Source: Xanthomarina spongicola (GTDB taxonomy: Bacteria > Bacteroidota > Bacteroidia > Flavobacteriales > Flavobacteriaceae). From it: 64,000 nt of DNA. The stretch spans positions 233,072 through 297,071 of the forward strand of contig NZ_QGGP01000004.1 of the NCBI RefSeq assembly GCF_003148645.1, written 5' to 3'. The stretch's first letter is position 1. Every line of letters begins with the position of its first letter. The notes below the pieces were generated by a model, which saw only the letters and a program-made list of their open reading frames with translations, ran no database searches and was not told the origin of the DNA. The translations under genes were made by a program, and so were the position numbers. Below, one piece after another: positions 1 to 9,161 of this stretch.

Positions 1-428
1 CCTGTTTGTACGACTTGGTTATTTTTTTCTAATGAAAAAGATAAGTTATTTACATCCTCAATACCTTCTTTAGCTATCCAATTTCCTATAACTGCTGCGC
101 CATCAAAGGCTTTGGCTTTTTCCCAAGGCAATCCCTTTTCTTTAAGTTTGGCCTGTAAATCTCTAGCCGTAAAATCGATTCCTAGGCCAATCTCGCTATA
201 ATATTTATGAGCAAATTTTTTATCGATATGTTTTCCAACTTTATTAATTTTTACTAAAACTTCTACTTCGTGATGCACATCCTCAGAAAAATCTGGAATA
301 AAAAAGGGCTGCTTCTTTAATAAAATGGCTGTGTCTGGTTTTAAAAACACCACAGGATCTGTTGGTTTTTCATTTTTCAACTCCTTAATATGGTCTGTGT
401 AATTTCTACCAATACAAATAAGCTTCAT
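1..428 (-). CDS. FAH-family hydrolase (partial, C-terminus outside window)
   Basis: The protein begins MKLICIGRNYTDHIKELKNE and contains DPVVFLKPDTAIL and HHEVEVLVKI, the signature opening of the fumarylacetoacetate hydrolase fold, in which the His/Glu residues of the HHEVE stretch help hold a divalent metal. Members cleave or isomerise acylpyruvate or hydroxy-muconate type substrates, and the substrate cannot be read from sequence. The start codon is at 426-428. The reading frame is open to base 1, so about 140 residues are visible out of roughly 200 usual for short family members. A run of TTG-rich sequence lies just upstream of the start. Confidence 0.85.
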   Translation of the reverse strand, partial: MKLICIGRNYTDHIKELKNEKPTDPVVFLKPDTAILLKKQPFFIPDFSEDVHHEVEVLVKINKVGKHIDKKFAHKYYSEIGLGIDFTARDLQAKLKEKGLPWEKAKAFDGAAVIGNWIAKEGIEDVNNLSFSLEKNNQVVQT

Positions 429-506
429 TGTTGTTTGTTGTTTGTTGTTGAGTTGGACTGTTTCACATTGCTACACATAGATTCACAGAGTTTCGCTGAG
501 TGAAAA

Positions 507-1283
507 CTATTCCAATTTATTATTAAAAGATCTTAATTTAATAGATGTCAATACCTTTTTAGTATATAACGGAAAATCGGCATTTAATATCCAACCAAAA
601 TATCCAGGTTCATTTTCTAAGACATCTACAACACGTTTTCCTTTATGTTTACCAAATGAAAAACATTCTTCCCCTTCTTTATTATAAATTAAAAATCCTG
701 CAAAATCGGCAAACTTTTTACGAGAACTAAAATCTGCTAAAAACTTAGTATCGTTTTCTAAAGTATCATATTTAGCAACTTGTGCTTTTAACACTTCGTA
801 AGTTGCCAAGGTATCTGCTTCAGCACTATGAGCATCGTCTAAATTTTTATCGCAATAAAATTTATAAGCAGCCACAAGAGTTCTTTGTTCCATTTTATGA
901 AAAATAGTCTGAACATCTACAGACAATCTGTTTTTCATATCAAAATCAATGTCTGCACGAAGCATTTCTTCTGCTAAAAGAGGAATATCGAATCTATTTG
1001 AATTAAAACCTCCCAAATCTGAATCCTTAATCAGGTTATGTATCTCTTTAGCTAATTCTTTAAAAGTAGGTTTATCTGCTACATCAGCATCTGAAATCCC
1101 ATGAATTTTTGTGACTTCGGCAGGAATAGGAATGGTAGGGTTTACCAAACGTGTATAGCGTTCTTCCTTTCCATCTGGATAGACTTTTAGAATGGAAATT
1201 TCCACAATTCTATCTTGTGAAATATTAACTCCAGTGGTTTCTAAATCGAAAAAACAGATGGGTTTGGTGAGATTAAGTTGCAT
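507..1283 (-). CDS. DEDDh 3'-5' exonuclease (DnaQ/ExoX-like)
   Basis: A 258-residue protein with an N-terminal RNase T/DnaQ exonuclease domain. Motif I is FFDLETTG (Asp13, Glu15), the middle motif is GFNSNRFDIPLL, and motif III is AHSAEADTLATYEVL with the His-x4-Asp spacing of the DEDDh class. A C-terminal segment (FGKHKGKRVVDVLENEPGYF) resembles the small ExoX C-terminal domain that often follows this nuclease in Bacteroidetes. It probably trims DNA 3' ends in repair or proofreading. I chose the start at 1283 over an upstream in-frame ATG at 1337 because the homologous domain begins there and a TATCTTTG promoter box lies at 1299-1306, inside the longer reading. Confidence 0.85.
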   Translation of the reverse strand: MQLNLTKPICFFDLETTGVNISQDRIVEISILKVYPDGKEERYTRLVNPTIPIPAEVTKIHGISDADVADKPTFKELAKEIHNLIKDSDLGGFNSNRFDIPLLAEEMLRADIDFDMKNRLSVDVQTIFHKMEQRTLVAAYKFYCDKNLDDAHSAEADTLATYEVLKAQVAKYDTLENDTKFLADFSSRKKFADFAGFLIYNKEGEECFSFGKHKGKRVVDVLENEPGYFGWILNADFPLYTKKVLTSIKLRSFNNKLE

Positions 1284-1298
1284 GAAATATATTTTGTG

Positions 1299-1306
1299 CA
1301 AAGATA
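1299..1306 (-). promoter_or_regulatory. Putative Bacteroidetes -7 box of the exonuclease gene
   Basis: On the minus strand this reads TATCTTTG followed by C, matching the Bacteroidetes TAnnTTTG element. It lies 15 bases before the chosen start at 1283. No clear TTG element sits at 17-23 bases upstream, so support is partial. Confidence 0.4.
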
Positions 1307-1424
1307 CTGAGAATAAATAAAAATGGCCACCTATCAACTAAAACTAATTGACGAAATTTGGCTTTATTAGATAATTAGCCGAACTTCGTTTCAATTACCT
1401 GAAAACCAATCAAAACAAATAATC

Positions 1425-2855
1425 ATGAAAAGATATATTTTCACTTTATCTATAATTTTCATTTTTCAAATAACCTATAGCCAAAACCCTAGAGCAAGAG
1501 ATTTAGGAATTCCTTTTGCAGGAAATACTGGTGAGTTTAATGCTATTACAGATGTTCAAGGTGTTGAAGTTGGCTATAGTACTATCATAGAAGGCGAAGG
1601 CAAGAATGTACTTGGCGAAGGTCCAATTAGAACTGGAGTTACAGCTATATTTCCAAGAGGAAAAGCTAAAAAATTTAGTCCTGTTTATGCCAATTGGTAC
1701 AGTCTAAATGGCAATGGAGAAATGACCGGAACCACTTGGGTGACAGAATCTGGTTTTTTAGAAACTCCAGTTATGATTACTAACACGAATAGTGTTGGCG
1801 AAGTAAGGCAAGCTGTATTAAAATGGTTTGTTGACACAGATTGGTATCGTGGTGAAAAATGGTGGTACACTTATCCTGTTGTAGCTGAAACTTATGATGG
1901 TTTTCTAAATGATATTTATGGTTTTCACGTGAAGGAAGAGCACGTGATAGAAGCCATAGAAAATACGTCTAGTGGTCAAATAGCTGAAGGCAATGTTGGT
2001 GGTGGAACAGGCATGATGTGCTTAGGCTTTAAAGGTGGTACAGGAACGTCTTCTAGAGTGGTACACATTAACGATTCTATGTATACTGTTGGCGTCCTTG
2101 TACAGTCCAATTTTGGTGCCAAGAGAAATCTGACTATTGCTGGAGTTCCAGTTGGTATGGAACTCTTGAACATAAAAAGTGAAGAATATAAAGGCGACCC
2201 AATATCTAACAGAAAGGAAGGTGATGGCTCTATAATTGTTATTGTTGCAACAGATGCACCTTTACTTCCACATCAATTAAAACGAATTGCGCAACGAATT
2301 CCATTAGGTATTGGAAATGTTGGTGGACGTGGAAGCAATGGTTCTGGAGATATCTTTTTAGCCTTTTCAACTGCAAATGAAGGTGCTTTTAGCAGGTCTG
2401 AAAACACAACAGTTGAGAGTGTTTCCAACGATATGATTTCTCCACTATTTGAAGCAACAGTTCAAGCAGTTGAAGAAGCCATCATCAATGCCATGGTTGC
2501 TGCCGAAACTATGGAAGGTATTCATGGAAATACCAGTTACAGACTTCCACATGATGAAACCATTGAAGTCATGAAGAAGTACAACAGATATCAACCTGAA
2601 GTGATTCTAAAAAATAAAGAACTAGAAACATATGCAGGAAAATATGAATTTAGACCTGAAGCTTATGCAACCATATCTCAAGAAGGAGGAAAACTATTTA
2701 TTCAATTCCCGAAAACTCATAAAGCAGAAATGTCACCTATAAACAATCATACTTTCGAGGTTTTTGACTTTGGAATTCGTATAAGTTTCAATAAGAACAC
2801 AACTGAACTAACCATTATGGCTAATGGTGAAACTAAAGCCAAGAAAGTTGAATAA
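1425..2855 (+). CDS. Secreted P1-family aminopeptidase (DmpA-like, S58)
   Basis: The 476-residue protein starts with a signal peptide ending near ITYSQ. The body matches the DmpA/P1 N-terminal nucleophile family: RDLGIPFAGNTGEFNAITDV near the N-terminus, GNVGGGTGMMCLGFKGG in the middle, and the self-cleavage region EGDGSIIVIVATDAPLLP, where Gly268-Ser269 is the expected processing site and Ser269 the new N-terminal nucleophile. Such enzymes release N-terminal D- or L-amino acids or beta-peptides. A C-terminal extension of about 80 residues (from about residue 397) resembles the DUF3471-type domain appended to many flavobacterial hydrolases. It is followed 38 bases later by an esterase gene on the same strand, probably co-transcribed. 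Confidence 0.85.
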   Translation: MKRYIFTLSIIFIFQITYSQNPRARDLGIPFAGNTGEFNAITDVQGVEVGYSTIIEGEGKNVLGEGPIRTGVTAIFPRGKAKKFSPVYANWYSLNGNGEMTGTTWVTESGFLETPVMITNTNSVGEVRQAVLKWFVDTDWYRGEKWWYTYPVVAETYDGFLNDIYGFHVKEEHVIEAIENTSSGQIAEGNVGGGTGMMCLGFKGGTGTSSRVVHINDSMYTVGVLVQSNFGAKRNLTIAGVPVGMELLNIKSEEYKGDPISNRKEGDGSIIVIVATDAPLLPHQLKRIAQRIPLGIGNVGGRGSNGSGDIFLAFSTANEGAFSRSENTTVESVSNDMISPLFEATVQAVEEAIINAMVAAETMEGIHGNTSYRLPHDETIEVMKKYNRYQPEVILKNKELETYAGKYEFRPEAYATISQEGGKLFIQFPKTHKAEMSPINNHTFEVFDFGIRISFNKNTTELTIMANGETKAKKVE

Positions 2856-2893
2856 TAAAAAACACTAGAACAATCACTCTTTAAAATTTAAAA

Positions 2894-3700
2894 ATGAATA
2901 AAATAACTTTTTTATTGTTTCTTCTTACTCTAACCTTAAGCTGTAAAAACAATCCACAATATAACGACCCCATTCCAGAACACGACAATTTCACAATAGC
3001 ATCCAGTCAAGTTGATGAAACTAGAGTAATTAATGTTTGGCTACCTCCTACTTATAAAAATGGTAACGATTCGTTTCCAGTTTTATACATGCCAGATGGT
3101 GGCATCAAAGAAGATTTTCCACATATTGCAAATACCCTTGCAAAGCTTATAGAAGAAAAAAGCATTCCACCTTATATTCTTGTTGGTATTGAAAACACGG
3201 AAAGAGGAAGAGATCTATCTGGTTTTTCGGAAGTTGAAGCAGATGCACAATACTGTCCACTAACTGATGGTGCCAAGAATTTCCGTGGATTTATAACCGA
3301 TGAGTTGATGCCCAAAATCAACAACACTTATAGAACAACCAACAAAAAAGGGATAATTGGAGAATCTTTAGCAGGATTGTTTGTTATGGAAACCTTTTTG
3401 ATAGCGCCTAAAGCTTTTGATTTATATATAGCCATGGATCCATCCCTTTGGTGGAACAATTTCAATTTGGTTAAAGAAGCCAATAACCATTTAGCCGTTT
3501 TCCCTTCTGATGAGAAAAAATTATGGTTTGCAGGTTCTGGTGCAGAAGATATTTCCAAACACACACAAAAGCTCGCCAAGATTTTAGAAGCTGAAGCTCC
3601 TGAAAATCTGACATGGACCTATCAAGACGAACCTGATGAAAAACACAGTACCATTTTTAGAGCTACTAAAGAAAAAGCTATTATTTGGGCTTTGAATTAA
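2894..3700 (+). CDS. Lipoprotein alpha/beta hydrolase (putative esterase, Fes/EstD type)
   Basis: The 268-residue protein has a lipoprotein signal (LLTLTLSCKN) with the lipidated Cys near residue 17. It then follows the putative-esterase fold: RVINVWLPPTYKN, FPVLYMPDGG, the nucleophile elbow GESLAGLFVME (Ser158), and a late His in DEKHSTIFR. Family members hydrolyse esters such as enterobactin-type siderophores or acyl thioesters; the substrate here is unknown. It is probably membrane-anchored in the periplasm or outer membrane. It lies in tandem with the P1 peptidase. Confidence 0.8.
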   Translation: MNKITFLLFLLTLTLSCKNNPQYNDPIPEHDNFTIASSQVDETRVINVWLPPTYKNGNDSFPVLYMPDGGIKEDFPHIANTLAKLIEEKSIPPYILVGIENTERGRDLSGFSEVEADAQYCPLTDGAKNFRGFITDELMPKINNTYRTTNKKGIIGESLAGLFVMETFLIAPKAFDLYIAMDPSLWWNNFNLVKEANNHLAVFPSDEKKLWFAGSGAEDISKHTQKLAKILEAEAPENLTWTYQDEPDEKHSTIFRATKEKAIIWALN

Positions 3701-3809
3701 ATTGACTTTTAGAAAAAAATGCACGACCTTCGTCTAACAGCTGATTTAAATCATTAAAACGGATTTATATCTTTACATTAGTAGCACATAAAAACACAGA
3801 AATATTCAA

Positions 3810-4238
3810 ATGATAATTGGTAAAAAAGTCTTGTTATTATTCACCATTATTACAATTGTAAGTTGTAATTCTTATAAAAATTTTAGTGGAAAGACTTATT
3901 ATGCTCATAAAGTCAATGAAAAAAAACATTATAAAATTACTTTTAATGAAGACTCAACATATATATATTTTAATGATAAATGTCAAGATAATCATTTCGG
4001 AATTTGGAAGTTAGAAAATAAAACTATAATTCTTTTCGATGATGACTTTGAAGGAATGATTTATGATTCCATAACAAAAATCAACAGAAAAGCAGACACT
4101 TTTACTCTGAAAAATAAAAATTTACTTTTTATAAATAAAGATACTCTAATTCCAAATAAAAAATTAGATTCAATATTTGATTACTGTGAGAATACTGAAG
4201 TATTAGTTAAACTAGGTTGTATGAAACGTTCTGAATAA
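3810..4238 (+). CDS. Small putative lipoprotein, unknown function
   Basis: A 142-residue protein with a lipoprotein-type N-terminus (LLLFTIITIVSCNSYKN). The rest is a Lys- and Asp-rich beta-type sequence with ITFNEDSTYIYFNDKCQDNHFGIWKL, resembling lipocalin-like small lipoproteins that are common and uncharacterised in Flavobacteriia. I do not recognise a family with confidence. A possible -7 element TATCTTTA lies about 35 bases upstream, and a bidirectional terminator follows at 4347-4374. Confidence 0.6.
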   Translation: MIIGKKVLLLFTIITIVSCNSYKNFSGKTYYAHKVNEKKHYKITFNEDSTYIYFNDKCQDNHFGIWKLENKTIILFDDDFEGMIYDSITKINRKADTFTLKNKNLLFINKDTLIPNKKLDSIFDYCENTEVLVKLGCMKRSE

Positions 4239-4346
4239 ACCCAATAAATAACAAAATTACGACAAACTTAAAAATCGTTTTAGTTCTCCTCTTCTCATCA
4301 GTTAAATTAATAAATACGAAACAAAAGATAATGGATGAAAACAAAA

Positions 4347-4374
4347 AAAAGCACCATCCTAAAATGGTGCTTTT
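4347..4374. terminator. Bidirectional intrinsic terminator
   Basis: The stem gcaccat / atggtgc is flanked by an A-run on the left and a T-run on the right, so it can act in both directions. It separates the convergent small lipoprotein gene and the E2 gene. Confidence 0.75.
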
Positions 4375-4416
4375 GTGTTTTTATATAAATGAGATCCTTT
4401 TTTTCAAAGGGATTTG

Positions 4417-5775
4417 TTAGATTTCTCTATTAGAATCCCAAGCTTCTAAATAATCTTTAACAGCTTTAACAAATTGGCCTCCAAGAGCTCCATTTACAAC
4501 TCTGTGGTCGTAAGAATGCGATAAGAACATTCTGTAACGAATGCCTATAAAATCTCCTTCAGGAGTTTCAACAACTGCAGGCACTTTTCTAATAGCTCCA
4601 AGAGCTAAAATCCCAACTTGTGGCTGATTAATAATTGGTGTTCCCATGATGCTACCAAAAGTACCAACATTGGTTACTGTATAAGTTCCACCTTGTATAT
4701 CGTCTGGTTTCAATTGGTTTAATCTAGCTCTATTTGCTAAATCGTTTACCTTTTTAGTCATTCCAACTAAATTAAGTTGGTCAGCATCTTTAATAACAGG
4801 AACAATTAAGTTTCCATCTCCTAAAGCTGCAGCCATACCTAAATTAATATGTTTTTTCTTTACAATAGTATCTCCTTGAAGTGAAATATTCATCATTGGG
4901 AAATCGCGTAAGGCTTTTGCAATGGCTTCCATAAAGATTGGTGTAAAGGTTAAGTTTTCTCCTTCACGTTTTGCAAAACCATCTTTTACTTTTTTACGCC
5001 AATTCCATATTTTAGTCACATCTGCTTCAATAAAACTCTGTACGTGAGCTGAAGTTTGAACCGACTCAACCATATGATGTGCAATAATTTTGCCCATTCT
5101 GGTCATTTCTATTATCTCATCGTCTCCACTTGCAACTACAGGAGTTGGAGCAGGTTTTTCAAGTTTAGCAGGAGTTGCTTGAGACTTCTCGACAGAGCCT
5201 GTACTGAGCGAAGTCGAAGTACTAGAAGTGGCAACAGTTTGTTGTGGAGCAGAACCTCTAGACTCTAAATGAGCTAGAATATCATTTTTAGTCACGCGAC
5301 CATCTTTTCCAGTTCCAGCAAGCGCATCTAATTCAGCTTGAGAAATGCCTTCTTTTTTAGCAATGTTTTTCACTAAAGGCGAATAGAATCTATCTTCCGA
5401 TGAACTTACAGCAGTCACAGTTTCTTTAGCAGTTTCAACCGTTTGCGCTACTTGAGCTACAGCAGCCTGTTCTGCAACTGGAGCTTGTTGTGCTGGTTCT
5501 GCTTTTGGTGTTGCAGCTTCAACTGAGCCTTCACCTTCAGTTTCTATAACAGCAATAACTTGTCCTACTTGAACTACATCGTCCACGTTGAATAATTTTT
5601 CAACTAAAACGCCAGTAACTTCACTAGGCACTTCGCTATCAACTTTATCTGTTGCAATTTCAAGAACTGCTTCGTCTGCTTCAATAGTTTCACCAACTTC
5701 TTTTAACCAAGAAGTGATGGTTGCTTCAGCAACACTTTCACCCATTTTAGGGAGTTTTAATTCAAATTTTGCCAT
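4417..5775 (-). CDS. Dihydrolipoamide acyltransferase (E2 of a 2-oxoacid dehydrogenase complex)
   Basis: The domain order is clear in this 452-residue protein. The N-terminal lipoyl domain carries the modified lysine in EIATDKVDSE (Lys44). An Ala/Pro-rich linker follows, then a peripheral subunit-binding domain (YSPLVKNIAKKEGI to RVTKNDILAHL), a second linker, and the C-terminal acyltransferase domain ending SHSYDHRVVNGALGG. The active-site motif is HRVVNG (His424, Asn428) where most E2 proteins have HxxxDG. The pyruvate, branched-chain or 2-oxoglutarate specificity cannot be fixed because E1 and E3 are not nearby; a branched-chain type is my guess. The second linker contains a dispersed palindromic repeat translated in frame. 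Confidence 0.9.
   Translation of the reverse strand: MAKFELKLPKMGESVAEATITSWLKEVGETIEADEAVLEIATDKVDSEVPSEVTGVLVEKLFNVDDVVQVGQVIAVIETEGEGSVEAATPKAEPAQQAPVAEQAAVAQVAQTVETAKETVTAVSSSEDRFYSPLVKNIAKKEGISQAELDALAGTGKDGRVTKNDILAHLESRGSAPQQTVATSSTSTSLSTGSVEKSQATPAKLEKPAPTPVVASGDDEIIEMTRMGKIIAHHMVESVQTSAHVQSFIEADVTKIWNWRKKVKDGFAKREGENLTFTPIFMEAIAKALRDFPMMNISLQGDTIVKKKHINLGMAAALGDGNLIVPVIKDADQLNLVGMTKKVNDLANRARLNQLKPDDIQGGTYTVTNVGTFGSIMGTPIINQPQVGILALGAIRKVPAVVETPEGDFIGIRYRMFLSHSYDHRVVNGALGGQFVKAVKDYLEAWDSNREI
5188..5221. repeat. Dispersed palindromic repeat inserted in the E2 linker
   Basis: On the minus strand it begins tacttcgacttcgctcagta and ends with gtcgag, with short complementary ends (tcgac and gtcga). 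Repeats of this type (cttcgacttcgctcagtaca) are scattered in many flavobacterial genomes by my recollection. Here it is read in frame as roughly TSTSLSTGSVEK, residues 185-197 of the E2 linker. Confidence 0.65.
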
Positions 5776-5812
5776 ATCTGTAATGGAAAGGTGTTTTTTT
5801 AAATTATGACTG

Positions 5813-5820
5813 CAAAATTA
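5813..5820 (-). promoter_or_regulatory. Putative -7 box of the E2 gene
   Basis: The minus strand reads TAATTTTG followed by C, matching TAnnTTTG, 37 bases before the E2 start. The -33 region is weak, so the call rests on one element. Confidence 0.4.
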
Positions 5821-5855
5821 ATGAAAAATCATTGAATCTATTACAGTTTATTCAA

Positions 5856-6962
5856 TTAATTATTTTTTATATGAATGACTTCGCCTCTACTTTTAGAACT
5901 ATTACTACCCAAAATAAATTTAGAATTTTTGAGTAAAAATTTAAAAGTACTTGATGCTTTTTTATTATTATTAGAGACAATTTCTATAGACTTTTTAAAG
6001 CCTAAAAAATGCGTATCTAAAATATATTCGAATTTTGGAATATACTTACTAACTGAATTTTGAACTACCATTTTCTTGTTCAAAGTGTTTTGTATTCCTT
6101 GGTTTATTTCATTTGAAATAAATACATACTCCTTAACACTATTCGAATATGCTTCGCCTTTTGGGAAAAAAAGCGAGACTATTTTAATACCAAACCAAAT
6201 TAATACATTAAATAGCCAATTGGCTTTAAAATGCTTTTCAAAAAACAATTGCATCGAACTATTAAATCGTTTGGCGTAGGTTTCATCTTTTAAGGTGCTT
6301 TCTCCTTTAAAATGAATAACTGATGTTTCTGGATTGTAATAATTTTGGTAACCAGCTTTCAATATTTTATAAGATAAATCTAAATCTTCTCCATACATAA
6401 AATAGTCTTCATCAAAACCACCAACTTCTAGATATACATTTCTTTTCATTATCATAAAAGCTCCAACAAGTATCGCTACCTTACCAATACTATTTTCGTT
6501 TACTTGTGAAGCATAGTAAGGTTTTGTATAACCTAAAACTTTTTTAATAGAAACAACAGGTGTTGGTATATTACGCTTACTTTCTGGCAGAAATTGTCCT
6601 TTACCATCTATTAATCTACAACCTAAAATTCCTAAATCTGATTTGGTTTCAGCAAATTTCAATAAAATCTCGAAGGTATCTTCAGCAACTATTGTGTCTG
6701 GATTTAATATGCACAAATAGTCTCCTTGAGCTTGCCTTACTCCAATATTATTACCTTTTGAAAAACCGTCGTTAGACTTATTTTCAATGAGTTTAATTTT
6801 TGGGAATAGTTGTTTTACCATTTGGCAACTATCGTCTGGGGAATTATTATCCACTACAATAATTTCGGCATCAATATTGGTTATAGCTGCTTCGACACTT
6901 CTTAGACAAAGCTCTAAAAAATGACGTACATTATAATTTAATATGATGATTGATAGTTTCAA
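5856..6962 (-). CDS. Family 2 glycosyltransferase (rhamnosyltransferase-like)
   Basis: A 368-residue protein opening with KLSIIILNYNVRHFLELCL, followed by EIIVVDNNSPDDS and GDYLCILNPDTI, where the DxD-like metal and sugar-nucleotide site is NPD. Further on, GGFDEDYFMYGEDLDLSYK matches the acceptor-side ED motif of WbbL-type GT2 enzymes. It likely adds a sugar to a cell-surface polysaccharide from the cytoplasmic face. A hydrophobic stretch (WLFNVLIWFGIKIVSLFF) near residue 248 suggests membrane association. It begins 9 bases after recR ends, so it is co-transcribed with recR. Confidence 0.85.
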   Translation of the reverse strand: MKLSIIILNYNVRHFLELCLRSVEAAITNIDAEIIVVDNNSPDDSCQMVKQLFPKIKLIENKSNDGFSKGNNIGVRQAQGDYLCILNPDTIVAEDTFEILLKFAETKSDLGILGCRLIDGKGQFLPESKRNIPTPVVSIKKVLGYTKPYYASQVNENSIGKVAILVGAFMIMKRNVYLEVGGFDEDYFMYGEDLDLSYKILKAGYQNYYNPETSVIHFKGESTLKDETYAKRFNSSMQLFFEKHFKANWLFNVLIWFGIKIVSLFFPKGEAYSNSVKEYVFISNEINQGIQNTLNKKMVVQNSVSKYIPKFEYILDTHFLGFKKSIEIVSNNNKKASSTFKFLLKNSKFILGSNSSKSRGEVIHIKNN

Positions 6963-6971
6963 ACGTATATA

Positions 6972-7589
6972 TTAAGATTTTAATGAAGCTTCGAAAGGAA
7001 TTCGATTAATAATACTTCTCCCAAGGGTAATTTCGTCTGTATACTCCAATTCGTTTCCAACTGAAATCCCTCTTGCAATGGTAGAAGTTGTAACATTATA
7101 ATCTTGGATTTGTCGATATATATAAAAATTAGTGGTATCTCCTTCCATGGTGGAACCCAAAGCAAAAATTAGTTCCTTAACGATTCCTTGTTTTACTTTT
7201 TCTACTAAAGGTTGAATATTTAATTCGTTAGGACCAATGCCATCCATAGGTGAAATTTTTCCTCCTAAAACATGATATAATCCTTTAAATGAGCTTGTGT
7301 TTTCGATTGCCATAACATCGCGAATATCTTCTACTACACATATAATTTCTTTAGTTCTATGTGGATTAGCACAAATTTCGCAAACCTCTTTATCGCTAAT
7401 ATTATTACAACTTTTACAGAATTTAATATCTAACCTCATAGACTCTAAAGCTTTAGCTAACTGCACAGTCTGATCTTCAGGCTGTCTTAATAAATGCAAC
7501 ATTAAACGCAAGGCTGTGCGCTTACCAATTCCTGGTAATTGCGACATTTCATTGACTGCTTTTTCTAAAAGTTTAGACGAAAATTCCAT
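6972..7589 (-). CDS. recR: Recombination mediator RecR
   Basis: The 205-residue protein has the RecR layout: the helix-hairpin-helix [17 protein letters not shown], the four-Cys zinc site (Cys58, 61, 70, 73 in [16 protein letters not shown]), the Toprim segment [14 protein letters not shown], and the C-terminal GRSIINRI stretch. It works with RecO and RecF to load RecA onto gapped DNA. An upstream ATG at 7616 would add nine residues not expected in RecR, so the start at 7589 is preferred. The gene is first in a recR-GT2 pair. Confidence 0.95.
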   Translation of the reverse strand: MEFSSKLLEKAVNEMSQLPGIGKRTALRLMLHLLRQPEDQTVQLAKALESMRLDIKFCKSCNNISDKEVCEICANPHRTKEIICVVEDIRDVMAIENTSSFKGLYHVLGGKISPMDGIGPNELNIQPLVEKVKQGIVKELIFALGSTMEGDTTNFYIYRQIQDYNVTTSTIARGISVGNELEYTDEITLGRSIINRIPFEASLKS

Positions 7590-7724
7590 AGCTGCGAATT
7601 TACTATTTAGCCACAAATTACACTAATTTTCAGTAATTCTTTTTATTTATAGATGCTTCCCATACAAAAATTTGGAATTTGCCATATAATACGTGTAATT
7701 TGAACACTTGAAACCATTTTATTT

Positions 7725-9161
7725 ATGAATGCTACTCAAATTATTCTTTTAATAGCTGCCTATTTTGGAGTATTAATTTTAATTTCTTATTTCACTGGGA
7801 AGAAGTCTGGAAACGATGCTTTTTTTAAAGGAAATAAACAATCTCCTTGGTTTGTAGTTGCTTTTGGAATGATTGGAGCTTCACTTTCTGGAGTCACTTT
7901 CATTTCGGTTCCTGGTTGGATTGAAGCTTCGCAGTTTAGTTATATGCAAGTGGTTTTAGGTTACATTGTAGGCTATTTAGTTATTGGAACTGTTTTACTT
8001 CCTTTGTACTATAAGCTTAATTTAACCTCAATTTACACCTATTTAGATGAACGCTTTGGTAATTATTCCTATAAAACTGGAGCGTCTTTTTTCTTATTAT
8101 CAAGAGTTGTAGGCGCCAGTTTTAGACTATTTTTAGTAGCTAACGTTCTTCAGGTTATTCTTTTTGACGATATTGGTATTGCCTTTTGGCAAACTGTTAT
8201 CATTACGGTTTTATTAATTTGGCTGTATACCTTTAAATCTGGCATAAAAACCATTGTTTGGACAGATACCTTACAAACGCTCTTTATGCTTATTGCAGTT
8301 GGTGTTGCCATTTATTTTGTGAGTGATGAATTAGGTTTGACAGGTGGAAATATCTTAGGCTTTGTTTTAGATAATGAGATGTCTAAAACCTTTTTCTTCG
8401 ACGATTTTAAATCCAGTAATTACTTTTGGAAACAGTTTATTTCTGGTGCTTTTATTGCTATTGTTATGACAGGTTTAGACCAAGACATGATGCAAAAGAA
8501 CCTAACCTGCAAAACACTAAAAGATGCACAAAAAAATATGTTTTGGTTTACTATTGTTCTTACTGTAGTTAACTTTATCTTTTTATGTTTAGGACTACTT
8601 TTAACTGTTTATGCACAACAAAATGGGATTGATGCACATAAAGATGATTTGTTTCCAATATTAGCAAAAAATCATTTAGGTATTGGTGTGTTTGTATTCT
8701 TTCTAATCGGATTAATTGCAGCAGCTTACAGTAGTGCAGATAGTGCCTTAACTGCATTAACAACCTCTTTTAGTATTGATATTTTAGATATTGAAAAGAA
8801 ACTTGACGAAAAAGCGCAAATAGCTAAAAGAAAGCAGATTCATATTTTGTTCTCTTTAATATTGATTCTGGTAATTATCTCATTCAAATACCTAATTAAA
8901 GATGAAAGTGTTATTGCTAAACTTTTTGTTTTTGCAGGTTATACGTATGGACCTTTACTAGGTCTTTATGCTTTTGGTTTGTTTACTAAATGGCAAGTAA
9001 AAGACAAGTTAGTTCCAGTAATTGCAATTCTTTCGCCTGTTCTATCTTATATAATAAGTGTGAACAGTTCAAAATGGTTTGGTTTTGAATTTGGGTTCTT
9101 TATCTTAATATTGAATGGGTTCTTAACTTTCTTAGGGCTAGTATTGATTCGTAGAAAGTAA
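7725..9161 (+). CDS. Sodium:solute symporter (SSS family)
   Basis: A 478-residue integral membrane protein with about 13 hydrophobic segments. SSS-family hallmarks include GASLSGVTFISVPGWI near residue 50, SYKTGASFFLLSRVVGASFRL, and the conserved AAAYSSADSALTALTTSFSID in the second half, which contains the Na+-site serines. It couples Na+ entry to uptake of an organic solute; the substrate is not readable. Its 3' end overlaps the convergent CoA-binding gene by 24 bases. Confidence 0.88.
   Translation: MNATQIILLIAAYFGVLILISYFTGKKSGNDAFFKGNKQSPWFVVAFGMIGASLSGVTFISVPGWIEASQFSYMQVVLGYIVGYLVIGTVLLPLYYKLNLTSIYTYLDERFGNYSYKTGASFFLLSRVVGASFRLFLVANVLQVILFDDIGIAFWQTVIITVLLIWLYTFKSGIKTIVWTDTLQTLFMLIAVGVAIYFVSDELGLTGGNILGFVLDNEMSKTFFFDDFKSSNYFWKQFISGAFIAIVMTGLDQDMMQKNLTCKTLKDAQKNMFWFTIVLTVVNFIFLCLGLLLTVYAQQNGIDAHKDDLFPILAKNHLGIGVFVFFLIGLIAAAYSSADSALTALTTSFSIDILDIEKKLDEKAQIAKRKQIHILFSLILILVIISFKYLIKDESVIAKLFVFAGYTYGPLLGLYAFGLFTKWQVKDKLVPVIAILSPVLSYIISVNSSKWFGFEFGFFILILNGFLTFLGLVLIRRK

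Noticed and set aside
430..456. Short TTG-rich tandem repeat before the FAH gene
   Set aside because: Simple sequence of low complexity; no sign of function beyond the gene leader.
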